NCBI RefSeq assembly: GCF_000002235.5 | Contig: NW_022145605.1 | Coordinates: 37,705,141-37,769,140, forward strand | DNA length: 64,000 nucleotides | DNA from: Strongylocentrotus purpuratus | Taxonomy: Eukaryota; Echinodermata; Echinoidea; Camarodonta; Strongylocentrotidae | Direction: 5' to 3' | Part shown: positions 23,161 to 34,758 of the stretch, one piece after another | Layout of the letters: every line of letters begins with the position of its first letter | How positions within the stretch are numbered: position 1 is the stretch's first letter | Position numbers and translations under genes: made by a program | The notes under the pieces: generated by a model | The model's database searches: none | What the model was told of the DNA's origin: nothing | What the model saw: only the letters and a program-made list of their open reading frames with translations

Positions 23161-25381
23161 CTGTTCAACATTTTGATCGCTTTGCAGATTTTGGAGATCA
23201 AGCATTATTTTTGTCTTCATCTTGCTTCAATTGTTTACATACAGTACTGTCGCGATATTGATTAGAAATAGATTGGATTTGAAATCTCTGCAAAGAACCG
23301 GGAGCAATACTTCAGCCTATTGCTGGGAGGAGATAACCAGGGTTTTAGTCATATTCTAGATCTACTTGTATGCTTGTTTTCCGCATGCTTTGTGTGATCA
23401 GTAATTCTGGATTCGGTTATGTGCTGGAGAAAGGATTTCCAATATTCCATCTTACAAAAATGATGTACATGTACATGTAGCCTTGATGTTCTAAATTTTG
23501 CAAATCATCTTATCAGTCAGAATGTGCTTTAGATTTTAGAAGACTTAAGTGTTGGACTAAATAAGATGCTAGATGCTATTGCTTATCACAGCAATCATCA
23601 ATCATCATACTTATTCATTGATAGTTGAATAGCGATCAGTTTTGTGATAAGATAAAAAATAGTATCTGGAATTGATTTATGTCAAATTATTTAGTAGAAC
23701 ATATTTCAAATTAATTTACAAGAAAAATAATAAAAATTCAATCTACAATGATAAATAGAAATGACAATATCAAATTTCAGACATGGTTTCATTTACAAGT
23801 CACAAGTCTTTCAGTTTCACAATGACAGCTAAATGCTAGAAGATTGATATAATTTGTTATTATGAGTAATCACTTTTAAAATCTAAATAATTTTTATAAA
23901 GATACTTTGTCGTCATGAATATGAATTCCAAACATTTTAGGTAGAGTACTTGTATCATGTACAGTATCTCAAGGTTCCATGTATTTCCAGATACTCCTGC
24001 AAGGCCTCGAATCGGAATTCAATCAATTCACACAGAGTATGCGTAGTGAATGTCTCATTATAATGCAGGTTGACTTGGTGAACTTCATGTTCTGATCGTA
24101 TGTGATTGATGGCAAGATTATGTTACATCAACACTGACTCGTTCTACGCTATGTGATGGCGTTGCTTTCCTGCGCATGCTTGGGGTTCAGGGAGCCATTG
24201 CACCTGTGGTAGATTTGCCGGTGTTTGCGTCTCCAGTTTCCCTCCTCCTCCAAGTCCATTTGTGTACTTGTGTTGTCATGGTAACTGTTGGTACTGTAGG
24301 GATTGTTTTGCTGTAGTTATTCTCACCTGCTTTGAATAGGACCTTGGCAGTGTCTTATGATTCAGATTGTTCAATTCTTCAAGAGACTTAAAATGTTATC
24401 AAAACATACATGTACATGTACATGTACATGTACAGTACATGGACATGGTACACACCTACTGTAGACTGTATATAATTTTAATTTCAGCAGTTTTAGAACA
24501 AGATGATTTCATTTGTTTAAATCTTTGATTTGGGAGCTTGTCTCTGTGTACTACATTTATCTACAGAAGTACATGTACACATTCTAATGTACATTCATGT
24601 ACATCTGTTGAGTTCCAGATACAGTTACCTCTGGCACTTGAGTAATTGCAGTTAATAGTCCTACTCTTTGGCTTTGTAGGAGGATCGGAAGTCAGTCTCT
24701 ATGTATTTAGTTAATTTTAGGAATTTAACTGGTCCATGTATGGTATCGGTATGAAACTTAAATATTAAAGTGCTGATTACGATTTCTTACAGTCTGCAAT
24801 TCATCTTCTGAAAGATTGTACCAATTTGTTAGTGGCTTTACCCTGTCTTTGAGTGGATCTGTCAATTAAGCAATATATATTTTTAAATTTGAAACTAGTC
24901 TTGCGTTTGTATTACCCTCTTTTAATGTTTATTTCCATTGGCTCAGCAACTCTAAACATGCACAGACATGCATTGTGTTGTTACCTCTTTCAGGCCATCA
25001 CATTCTGTGGATGGTTCTTGAATATATTTGAAACTTTGTATTGCAGATATGAAGGAATGATACAACTTTTGATTTATAATACTGGAACAGACAGTCATCC
25101 CCTAATTCATCATTACCAAACAGTTGCATTTACCATCAAGAAGTACAATATGGATCTCAGAAACTTATGAATTACCATTGATTCCTGACAAGAGCAAGGA
25201 CTCATTCTAATTTAATCTGTAGAGGACAGTGGTGTCACTAAAGACTGGACCCTAAATTTCCATCTTCAGTCAATTCATCAAGAAGTTGGTAAAACACATT
25301 TCCTGTATACCTTGAACTTCATAAATTGAGAACCTTAAAGGAGTACAGTCGCATCTCAAGACAGCATATGCAATCAAAACC

Positions 25382-25516
25382 ATGATTTCTAGCGGTACAA
25401 GCCTTAAAGTACGACTTGGCTTAGATGGCTCTGCCTCGGGTGCTACGTATGCTACCAACACCCGTGCTGCCAAGACACATGCCAGGAGACAAGCAAAGAG
25501 ATTGAGTCTTACCAAT
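25382..25516 (+). CDS. MYO18A: Candidate alternative first coding exon (short isoform lacking KE motif and PDZ)
   Basis: ATG at 25382 in good context (aaaaccATGa) opens 45 codons and reaches a strong donor AAT|GTAAGA at 25517 in phase 0, exactly the phase needed to join exon 2 at 26813. The peptide starts MISSGTSLKVRLG, is Ala/Thr-rich in the middle and ends in a basic stretch (ARRQAKRLSLTN). Base composition is richer in G+C than the DNA around it. Vertebrate MYO18A has a beta isoform without the KE and PDZ part, made from an internal promoter, so an equivalent here is plausible. I know no family for the 45 residues. It could instead be chance. Only the sequence signals support it. Confidence 0.45.
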
Positions 25517-26812
25517 GTAAGAATCAGACCTGATAAAAACCTGATTTTTTTTCCCCTCATTTTATCCTGATTTTTCTGATTTTTCCATTATTTTCTCTAT
25601 TCTTCCCTATTTTCCCCTATTATTTTCCAATTTTTCTTACTCAAAAGGGGGGAATGTTGTTAAATGCCATTCCCCCCCCCCCCCCCGAATCCTCTCCTTT
25701 TTTCTTTTTTTTTTACTCAAAGGGGGCGTGGTTGAGGGGGGGGGGATTTAATTTGTTTTAATTGTTTTTTTAGTGCTCACTATAACCCCTGAAGAATCAG
25801 CAGGGTAAAGTTGACATGGATAGTGTCTGCCTGGGTTTAATAAGGCTTTTGGATGAGGAATTTATAATATATGTACATGTAACAACATACAAAAAATAAA
25901 AAAAGTGTTTATTCCTTTATGCTGGGCATACAATATTTAATTTCTGCTGGGAATGTTCAAACCCCCTTCTGATTCTCAGTGTATGCTATCGTCAGCTGAT
26001 AGCCAGAAGGGCGATAACTGATAACTTGGAGAGAACACCAGTTAGGCTAAGGTTTTGTACATTGCATCTTTAATAAGTACAACTTTGTCTGTTTTCTGTA
26101 GGCTAATTCTTAAGACTTAAACTTAAGTTGTTAAACCCTTTGTTGTATCCTGTGCAAAATACCCCTTAATTCTCTTAAACTCCTACAAATTGAAGATACA
26201 AAATAGCTGGGTCCACCTACTTCCTCAAAACAGCCACTTTCATCAGTAGTGCTGTTCAGACCAGTGTTACACCTTTCAAGACGCACATGTTCAGTAGCTG
26301 TTGTGCGTGTTGTCCAACGGCAGCCTCCATTCTAAATTGTTGGATAATTAAAGTGGTCAACAGACAACATATGTATCCTTTGGAATTGATCATGGAGGTT
26401 AATTATTTTGTTTTTAAAACATGATATTGTTTGAAATTTAAGCAAAGTCAGACAACAGAAAAATATTTAATTATCAGGTTGTTGATTGTAAAGAGGTATA
26501 TTTAAATTCAGTGTAAAGTTTCCTTGAATTTTCTTTTATATTCTATTTTTGTTTAAAGGGGAAGTTAGATTGGGCATCACACACTTAACCCGCTACTGTA
26601 TTCAAGATGAAGGAATCCAGCTTGAAGGTTGTTGCATACTTAATTGTTTTTTGTACAAATGAAGATGCCCCTGTTTATACTGGATATATACAGTGTACAC
26701 GTACATGTACAAGTAATATCCTGTTTTTCATGAGAAGACTGTCTGTGTTGCTCTAGAAATGTATTTATCTCTGCAAGACATTTTTTTAATATCTTTTCTT
26801 TGTCTTTGACAG

Positions 26813-27040
26813 GCCAAGAGCGATGAACAGCTGGCCCAGGAGAAGGCGTGGCTGGAGGCGGAGAGGGTGTGGTTGGTCCACCGAGGGGGCTTCTCCTCAG
26901 CCAAGAGACTGGCCAGGACGCCCAATGGGGTATCAGCAGGCGAGGATAGCAACCAGCTGATGATGGGCGAAGGAAAGGTCAAGGTCAAACTGGAGCAAGG
27001 TGAAGAGGTTCTGGAGGTGGAGGAGGAAGATGTAGAGAAG
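26813..27040 (+). CDS. MYO18A: Class XVIII myosin, coding exon 2: pre-motor linker
   Basis: The exon encodes residues 367-442 and is phase 0 at both ends (acceptor tttgacAG, donor AAG|GTGAGA). The segment 'KAWLEAERVWLVHRGGFSSA' type sequence (about 377-395) and 'GKVKVKLEQGEEVLEVEEEDVEK' type sequence at the end match the linker between PDZ and motor in MYO18A, where vertebrates read VWLVHRDGF and VDEDDVEK. In ordinary myosins the same place holds the N-terminal SH3-like fold ('VWVPxx...'). As both ends are phase 0 it can be joined by either first exon (8280 or 25382). Confidence 0.95.
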
Positions 27041-28790
27041 GTGAGATTCTTATTTTTTTACCTTTTTATTTAATTTTTTTATTGAACAAAATAACAACAT
27101 ACAAATAAAACACCAATTATGAACGATGCACCATTAAAAGCAAGCCTTAAAGTGCCAGCCAAAACATCTGAAAGGGGCCGAATTAAATGATTTTAACCTC
27201 CGGTTGCTGTCATAGTGAATCACTCATTAGACCTTTACAACAAAGGATGTTGTATTGCCCTTTAGGTGCCAAAGCATCGGTTGGTCGGTAAGAACTTTAA
27301 AAAAAAATTCAAAAAAAAATTCTTCTTTTCTCCCTCTTACATTTCAGTTTTTAATGCTTTCATATTTTTTCACTTAAAAACGGTAAAAAAATAATAAATT
27401 AAAAGCCGATCGTAGATTTCAAGATTTTTGGGTCGGTCGCAAGAGCAATACAACATCTTTTTTGTAGGCCTTATACAAGAATGGCCATGACTATGTGTCA
27501 TAAGAAAGATATAAACTAGAGGTAAAGTAAACCATGAGTACACTGACCACTTCCTCAGAGGACTTGATACTTTGCCCATTTTCTTTCTCGAGGTATGACA
27601 TTTTCAATTCTCTGTTTACAACTTCCAGTTTACTACAGCTTAAGCATTTCAAAATTGAACCTTGAAATTTCGCATTTAGATATTTTAAATATAGGCCTAT
27701 ATTTGATTTCATGTTTTTTCAACTTACAACTAGAGGACGTTAATTCTGTGTTTAAGGATATGATATATCCCTTCTGGATCTCGTTAGAAATGTATATTTT
27801 TTGTACTTTGATTAATAATAAAAATGATAGTGAACATTTGTAATGACACCCGTCGCCCAGTTGTGAGAAACTGGTATAATTGTAGGCATACATCTACAGT
27901 ATAAAGTTATTCAAGACAAGAAAGCAAGTTAACATAATATTAACATATTTCAGGACACGATTTTCCATTTTATCGATTTTATTTTGATATTTACCCAAAG
28001 ATATTCTCACAAATTATAGCCCAATATACTTCAGTGGTCATTTTAAAGGCATGCATGTTGCTATGAAACTAAATATCAAGAATTTTGTTGTTGTTAAATA
28101 TTGGGGTTCATTTTTTATTTGGGCCAGTTAGTTTGTTTGTACCTGCCCCTTCACAGAACACATATACAAAGGGACAAGGAGCACTGATTGATAGAGATAA
28201 CATTACAACATTGAAATCATATCTTGATCACTTAAGTGACATTAATTAATAAAACAATTTTTTTTTTTAAAGTGTGGGAAAGAAAGAAAAGTATGGGAAG
28301 TTTTTATCCTAGGATGTAAAAGATTTTAGCCTACGTGAGAATTAGAACATACTGCTGAATGAAACAATGGGATTTCAGTGCCACTCTTTCACCTCGGTGA
28401 CTTTGCTTCGTGAGATTATGATATCATTTAAGATTAGCAAAAAGGAAACTGGATCAATTTGTGTAGCTTCATAGTTATCGAAAACAAGGGCAGAATAACA
28501 TTGGTCATTAAACAGATAACAAGGTAATTCGACCATCAAAAAAACAAGGATGATAGATTATCTACATGTATGAGAGCACAGTTTGATGGAAGGGGGGGGG
28601 GGTAGATACTTGTAAAATGAATGCAGGAGACAGAAGGCCTATGAGTATTGGAGGATATTAGATTAATATAAGAGACAGAAAATATGTATTATGAACCTGC
28701 TGTTTTCTCAGTCATCCAGCATTGTCTTATCAAGTACTCATCAAGAGTTGAATCATGCATTGAGGTGACGGTATACTCATGAGTCGTGAT

Positions 28791-28792
<2 letters not shown>

Positions 28793-28839
<47 letters not shown>

Positions 28840-28906
28840 GAGAGAGAGAGTCAGAGAGAGAAAGAGAGAGAGAGAGTCAGAGAGAGAGAGAGAGAGGGAG
28901 GGAAGG
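28793..28906. repeat. (GA)n microsatellite with regular TCA interruptions
   Basis: About 110 bases of GA repeats broken by 'tcagagag' three times, ending in a G run. Confidence 0.95.
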
Positions 28907-29125
28907 GGGGGGTATAGTTTCGGAGGATATGAAATTAATATTTAGAGACAGATTACACTCATCAAGTGCTGAATCATAAATGTATGTGTGTACTTTATAG
29001 GTAGAGAGACAAATTAAGAGAGAGAGAGAGAGAGACTCAGGGCCCTGTTACAATTTGAATTTTTTAACTGAGCAGGGCTTATCATGAGCACGCTTTGACG
29101 ATTGAATGCCATGTGAACGGATCCC

Positions 29126-29668
29126 TTAAAGGGGAAGTCCACCCTGAAATTAAGTTAGTTTTAATAGGAGTAGAAAATTGAGAGAAACGAGTCAGTGAAA
29201 GTTTGAGCAAATTCCAATTAAAAATAAGGAAGTTAGGATTTTTGAAGTTGTAATCAATCAAACACAAAGTGGCAACTCTATGACGTATCATGCGAGCTCA
29301 ACTTCCATTTGCTCAGTACTAAAAAAATCTAAAATTTTCATTTTCCCTCAAGAAAAATTTCAACCATACATGCAACCTAAATATAATAATTGCAAATATG
29401 TTTCTATACTCCCCCTGCAAGGAACAATATTCCGTCATCAATAACGAAGAAAACATGATTTTATGGAATATTATGCACAAAGCAAATGAAGGAGAGCTCG
29501 TATAATAAGTCACAGAGTTGCCAATTTGTATTTGATTGATCACAACTTCAATAATTCATAACTTTCTTATTTTCATTCAGAATTTGCTCAAACTTTCACT
29601 CACCTGATTTTCTTATTATTCTGCCTCTATCGAAACAAACTTATTTTGGGGGTGGACTTTCCCTTTAA
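29126..29668. mobile_element. TTAA-flanked MITE with long inverted arms, family E
   Basis: The ends are TTAA-AGGGGAAGTCCACCC and GGGTGGACTTTCCCT-TTAA. Pairing continues with divergence for about 170 bp on each side ('gagctc' in both inner ends, 'tttgattgatcacaactt' against 'aagttgtaatcaatcaaa'). It has no coding capacity. Flanks on both sides resemble one continuous stretch at 42475-42552 without the insert, which supports the TTAA target duplication. Confidence 0.9.
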
Positions 29669-29798
29669 AAACTAGTTTCTTTACACGATATTGCTATTGG
29701 GTGTGAACGTCCCTTTGCTATGCAATGTTTTTGTATACGTTTCTTCCTACGTGTTTCATATGTATTTGCTCTAGATTGAACAGTCACAAGGCCTGTTC

Positions 29799-30025
29799 TC
29801 ATCAGCTTGAGATTGCCAAATAACCCACTATTTTAACTATCCCGCGTCCTCATCAGGGGTTTAATCATCCCAAGATACATTGTATCTTGGGCAATATCCC
29901 GCTATTTGTCCGGTGCGTCTTCACCAGCCCGAAGACTCGTACTATGCGCGAACGCTGAGCAAAATATCTCGAGCTTATTTCCCTAATCAGATATAGCGGG
30001 CTATTTGGCAATCTCGAGCTGATGA
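29799..30025. mobile_element. Foldback element, family A, copy 2
   Basis: The same inverted ends as 1753-2040 (tcatcagcttgagattgcc.. / ..ggcaatctcgagctgatga) and the same centre 'tccggtgcgtcttcaccagc'. It is about 60 bp shorter. Confidence 0.8.
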
Positions 30026-31304
30026 GGGCATACCTAGAGAGAGACAGAGAGAGACAGAGGCCGGGAGGTAAATAGAAAATGAATGTATATGAGACAGTAT
30101 GTTTTTTCAACCTGCTGTTTTCTCACTCCTCGCATGGAGGGTTGAATCATCCTTATGAAGAAGGGCGGCTCAATGATTTCATGATGAGACATCCAAGGTG
30201 AGACAGACACATACATTCATAATCAATTGATATGTATGTCACCTGGGGATGATGGCTGAAAGGTAGACGGAGCCTAATTTCATTGACAGTTTCATCTGGA
30301 AAACCACTGATGGGCTCCAGATTGTGAAAAAGGTGACTGGCAAAAGTAGATTTTTTTAAAGATTATAAATGAGCCACATGCGATTCAGCTAAAATAGTAG
30401 TTGCACCCTGCGTTGATGGCCGAGGAATTGAAGATACATGAAATTTGAATATTGATATCTTTATTCTTGTATATGGCTTATACTTTCAATATCAAAACGT
30501 CAGTTTGGAGCCAGACATCCATTAAATCATTTAAAATGCAGAGTGAAAACCCCTCTGCCACTCAATAAATGATAATTCATTCTGTGCACTTCCAAGGTGC
30601 TTTGAAAATGATAACCCCTATCTTTTACCTCAGATGGCAACCATTATCTCTGTGTTGTGCATATTGCTGAGTATTTCCTACAAATGTAGATTTAGCCATT
30701 GCCCACAGAAACCAGGTAGCTCCTGTATTAAAGCCTATGGGATTGAAGAATTTAGTAGTCAGTTGGTTTATAGTGCCTCTCTGAAGGATATTGGTGCCAT
30801 ATGGAGGTTTGAACCAATAACCTGCACTCTTTTCTAGTGTTGACTGACACATGTCAACATGTGTTACTTTTCACATTTCGGAAACTGTTTTTTTCTTCAT
30901 ACATTGAGGCACTTATGTTGTTGGTTCCTGTGAGCATAAAGATAAGGTATGGATGAGATCAGCAATCTTTACTGTGCCTATCATCTAAAATGACGGTTCA
31001 GCTTCTTTAATATGAGCTAGTGATAAGGTCTTTATAACACAATTTCCTACAAGTGGAAATACTAGAAGACAGTGAAGTCCAGTTGAGAAGTGCAATGTTA
31101 TGATCAATTTCCCTTGCCCTATTTCAGAAGAAGTACATAATGCTTATAGCGCTCAGAGAACCCACCTTCTCCACCGAAAATAGTTTTTAGAGGAAACATA
31201 ACCTCAAATCTAATTTTAGATCTGTAGACATCAACGTTATCATAAAATTCAGATTAATAGTTACTTGAATAAAAAAAGGATATGTAAAAGGAAGGGGGAA
31301 AATG

Positions 31305-31313
<9 letters not shown>

Positions 31314-31337
<24 letters not shown>

Positions 31338-31452
31338 GGAGGGAGAGGGAGAGGGAGAGAGAGGGAGAGGGAGAGGGAGATAGAAGAAGAAGGAGGAGGA
31401 GAAAGAGGAGGATGAGGAGGAGAAGGAGAAAAAGAAGGAGGAGGAGGAAAGG
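31314..31452 (+). repeat. Purine tract (GA)n/(GGA)n/(GAA)n
   Basis: About 135 bases of A and G, grading from GA to GGA/GAA units. The Arg/Glu and Ser/Phe frames over it are artefacts. Confidence 0.95.
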
Positions 31453-34266
31453 ATTTTTTTCAAAAGAAGATCAATAGTGCGGTGATTAATTTTGCCAAGA
31501 CTAACGATGTGAAAGAAAATGAGGACCAATATTCCTGGTTCAGTGCTGATTGATACATGAACTGAAACCCAATCAATCACTATGTTAATCCAATTGATGT
31601 GCTGCCACATGATTGTACTTCATAATAATATACAATTCTAATTTCTTGTTCTCAGTTCCCTCTTAAACTTCATTCGTATGTAGTTATGTACACATCTATG
31701 GATTACAAGACTAGTCACTTCCTGCTCCATTAATTCCCTTTTAAAGCAAATATACATAATGTACAGATTTCGTTGTAAATGCACATGTACATGTACATGT
31801 ATGTAAAGTACAATGAACTTTGTCAGGATACTCCCTGATCTAGTTATCACCTATATTGCAATTATTCCTCTGTAAGTCTTCACAAAGACCTACATATTTG
31901 AACAGCAATTGCAAAGAAATCTGACGTACTCGATTGTGAAATTGCTTTTGAAGGGATTCTCTTCTTCTTATTGTGATTCAGCCCATTGAAATCAATGTGG
32001 TTTTGCTTCAGTGAGTGAGGGTAAACAATCACAACGGAATGCTTTTTAAATATTGACTCGTAAACATTTGAATACAATATATTCTTTCCGAGTTCCTCCA
32101 CACCTCAGACTATAGCCGACTTGAATTAAATTCATTTATTTCATTCCACTTTGTAGCATAAAACGGAACAGGAAAATTTGATATGACAAGATACACGTAC
32201 ATTAGAAAAATAAAAAATAAATAATTATACAGATAAAATATTGTTGATTGCCCTGAGTTCAGATACAGGTATACAATGATTAATTTACAAGTATTCATCA
32301 TATTATTTAAACATACATTTTGAATCACATAACATATACTAGTTAAAGACAGAACATTGTTCACATTGGTGACTCTCTTATTGTGCAGCAGTGTGTGGTA
32401 TCATTATGTTCATGTAATTAATGTAATTAGAATCCTTGATCATCTATATGCCCTTCATACCTATCCATCATGACATACATGTAGAGGCAGGGGGTGCATG
32501 CATGCAATTAGGAAGGGGCCATGATTATCAGCCCACAGTCAGCTTATGGAAGGTTTATGAAATATTTATGGGTTTATGTTGTGGTATAAATATAATTATG
32601 GTTTTGTATTGTAGTATTTGGTATATATAAATTCATTGAGGTATAGTTCAAATACCAATTAAGCTGTGACTATACATGTAAGTACAACAACAGTAGCTCA
32701 AGCTTACACAGCACTTTTTTTCTTCTTATTTGCGTTATCAAATTTCCACACTATTACCAAAGATTTTGAAATACATAAACATACCATTTACCCTCATCTT
32801 CCCTTGTTAAATGGTTCCTTCTCTCTTCTCCACCCTCCCCACCTCTTTTTTGTTCCTGCCCCACCCCCTTCCCCTTCCCTAACTCCCTTCTCTCACTGCT
32901 CAAACTATCTACTCCCCTTTCCCACCCCCTCTCTCTTTATCTACCCCAAACTCAGCTCCCATTCTTTCTGCACTCTATCCACCATATTACTAGTCACTCT
33001 TCTGTAGAGTCATATTGCTCTCTCCAAAATGTCATGTGAGGCCAATTTTACCATAAATTTCAATTCAGGTGTATGAACCTGTACCGACTCTTATGCATGT
33101 GCATCAGCTCAGCAGGCTGGCACTGTGAATCTGCAGTGGAGCATGTGACTTGTCACATGACTGGTTTCTCACCGGGGCACCTGATACCCAATGAGGTGTG
33201 AATACAGCCACAACAATGTGTGTGCTCTGTTCATGTGTAAACCTATCCTCAACACCCTGGCTTCCACATGTGCAGTACGAGCTCAACACTGTATGTAACA
33301 GGTTCTGCTCATCACGTTTAAAAGCTTTCATTATAAGCTGTTATGAATTTTAAATTGTGATATAACTGGGCACATAAAATAAAAAATAGATGTGATGAAA
33401 ATGATATGTGGGTGCAGTGCAAGTCTGACTATTGAAGGGGTACTGGAATTGTTGGAGGGGGAGGGGGGGGGGGGGGTAGGGGCACCAGTCTCGTTCTTTG
33501 GATGAAATGCAAATTAACAAGGCCTCTTATTGGGGTAGGTTATGGGAGGGGGTCTACTCTTATCATGATCTTTTTACATTCCCTTTCCCCTCTTCAACTC
33601 TTTTCCTTTATTTTCCTTTTTTTTTTCCCCCTCAATTTTTTTCCTCAATTATTTTTGGTTTGAGGGTGGGGGTATTTGCTCCTGAGTAGCTTTACCTCTA
33701 TAAATGGAACCAGAAATTTGTTGCTTTCTCATAAAACTTGTGCATATTCCCTTTTGAATACAATGGACTTTTAATGTGTACGATAGTCACATGCACGAAA
33801 GTGGCAGTCCTTCATGATGTGTATTTATGGGGTAAAGGGCGATCTTTACATCAAACAACTTTGTTGTGGAATTTTCATTGATTTTGACCTTCTCTATTCC
33901 TTGAAATTGAAATGAGCCTTCCAAAAAAAAGAAAAGGTTCGAGCATGGAGGGCTCTTTGTGGGATTAAGTTTGCCATGCACTCCTTGTTATAAATTTGCA
34001 AGCAAATACAATCTTTGTGTAACAAATGACTCTGTACTTCATCATGACATTTTTGACAAATCTCTTTCCTTTGATCTTTGCATGAACGCCAAAGTCCCCA
34101 TTAACACATGCTTGTAATAAGGAAGTGCAACGTTCAAGTTTGTTTGCTAAATGGTAATATGAAGTAGAAGAAATCTATGAAGGCATTTACATAATTATAT
34201 ATACTTTTCACAAAAGTGCACATTGTACCTTTATGTGTTTGCATTGAAATGAAAATTAAATATGAA

Positions 34267-34268
<2 letters not shown>

Positions 34269-34299
<31 letters not shown>

Positions 34300-34313
34300 G
34301 GGGGGGGGGGGGG
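34269..34313. repeat. Compound homopolymer T(30)G(15)
   Basis: A T run joined directly to a G run. On the other strand it is C-run then A-run, the same order as at 9866 and 18725. Confidence 0.95.
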
Positions 34314-34584
34314 TTGTTGTTGGTTATTTATCAATTTGTTTTATTGCAGTCATGGCTTTAGAGTTCAGTACATTGCAAAGGGGTATTAAAACATGGTTAA
34401 TGTTCACAACATTTTTTCCCTGAATAAAACCATAAACCTGATATATTACAATGCGTATATATCATTTATCATGTGACCTCATTTAGACCAATCAGATTGC
34501 AAGATTCTTAGTATGCGGGATATAAAGTACAATTAATGTTCAGAGTAAAATCACACATTCAAGATAAAATAGGGATGTACAATA

Positions 34585-34758
34585 CAATCAAACCTGCTTT
34601 AGTGACCACCTGTCTACAAAGATCATCTATCTAAAACACGCGCATTTTTTGTTTCCCTTGAAAATGGTTTCTCACTGAAACATGTACTAAAGGAACCTGT
34701 CTACAAAAACCCTTTTTGTGTTTCCCTTGAGTGGTCGCTATAGACAGGTTTGACTGTT
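34585..34758. mobile_element. Foldback element with 'tcaaacctg...gaccac' ends
   Basis: The left end (caatcaaacctgctttagtgaccac) pairs with the right end (gtggtcgctatagacaggtttgact). Related words occur at 60-230. It has no coding capacity. Confidence 0.65.

Larger units (their letters stand above)
9378..26812 (+). other. MYO18A: Intron 1 of the myosin gene (17.4 kb)
   Basis: It starts GTAAGT and ends ..tttgacAG, between two phase-0 exons. It holds a foldback element (9473-9636), a C/A homopolymer pair (9866-9906), very many TACATGTA-type palindromes (mainly about 10.4-25 kb), tandem arrays at 15.4-15.9, 18.06-18.16, 21.97-22.2 and 22.85-23.16 kb, a 70-bp-arm hairpin (17471-17679), a TTAA-flanked MITE (18905-19443), pyrimidine tracts at 20.3 and 20.75-20.9 kb and an ATC microsatellite (21002-21050). 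A candidate alternative first exon lies at 25382-25516. Elsewhere I see only AT-rich unique sequence. Confidence 0.9.
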
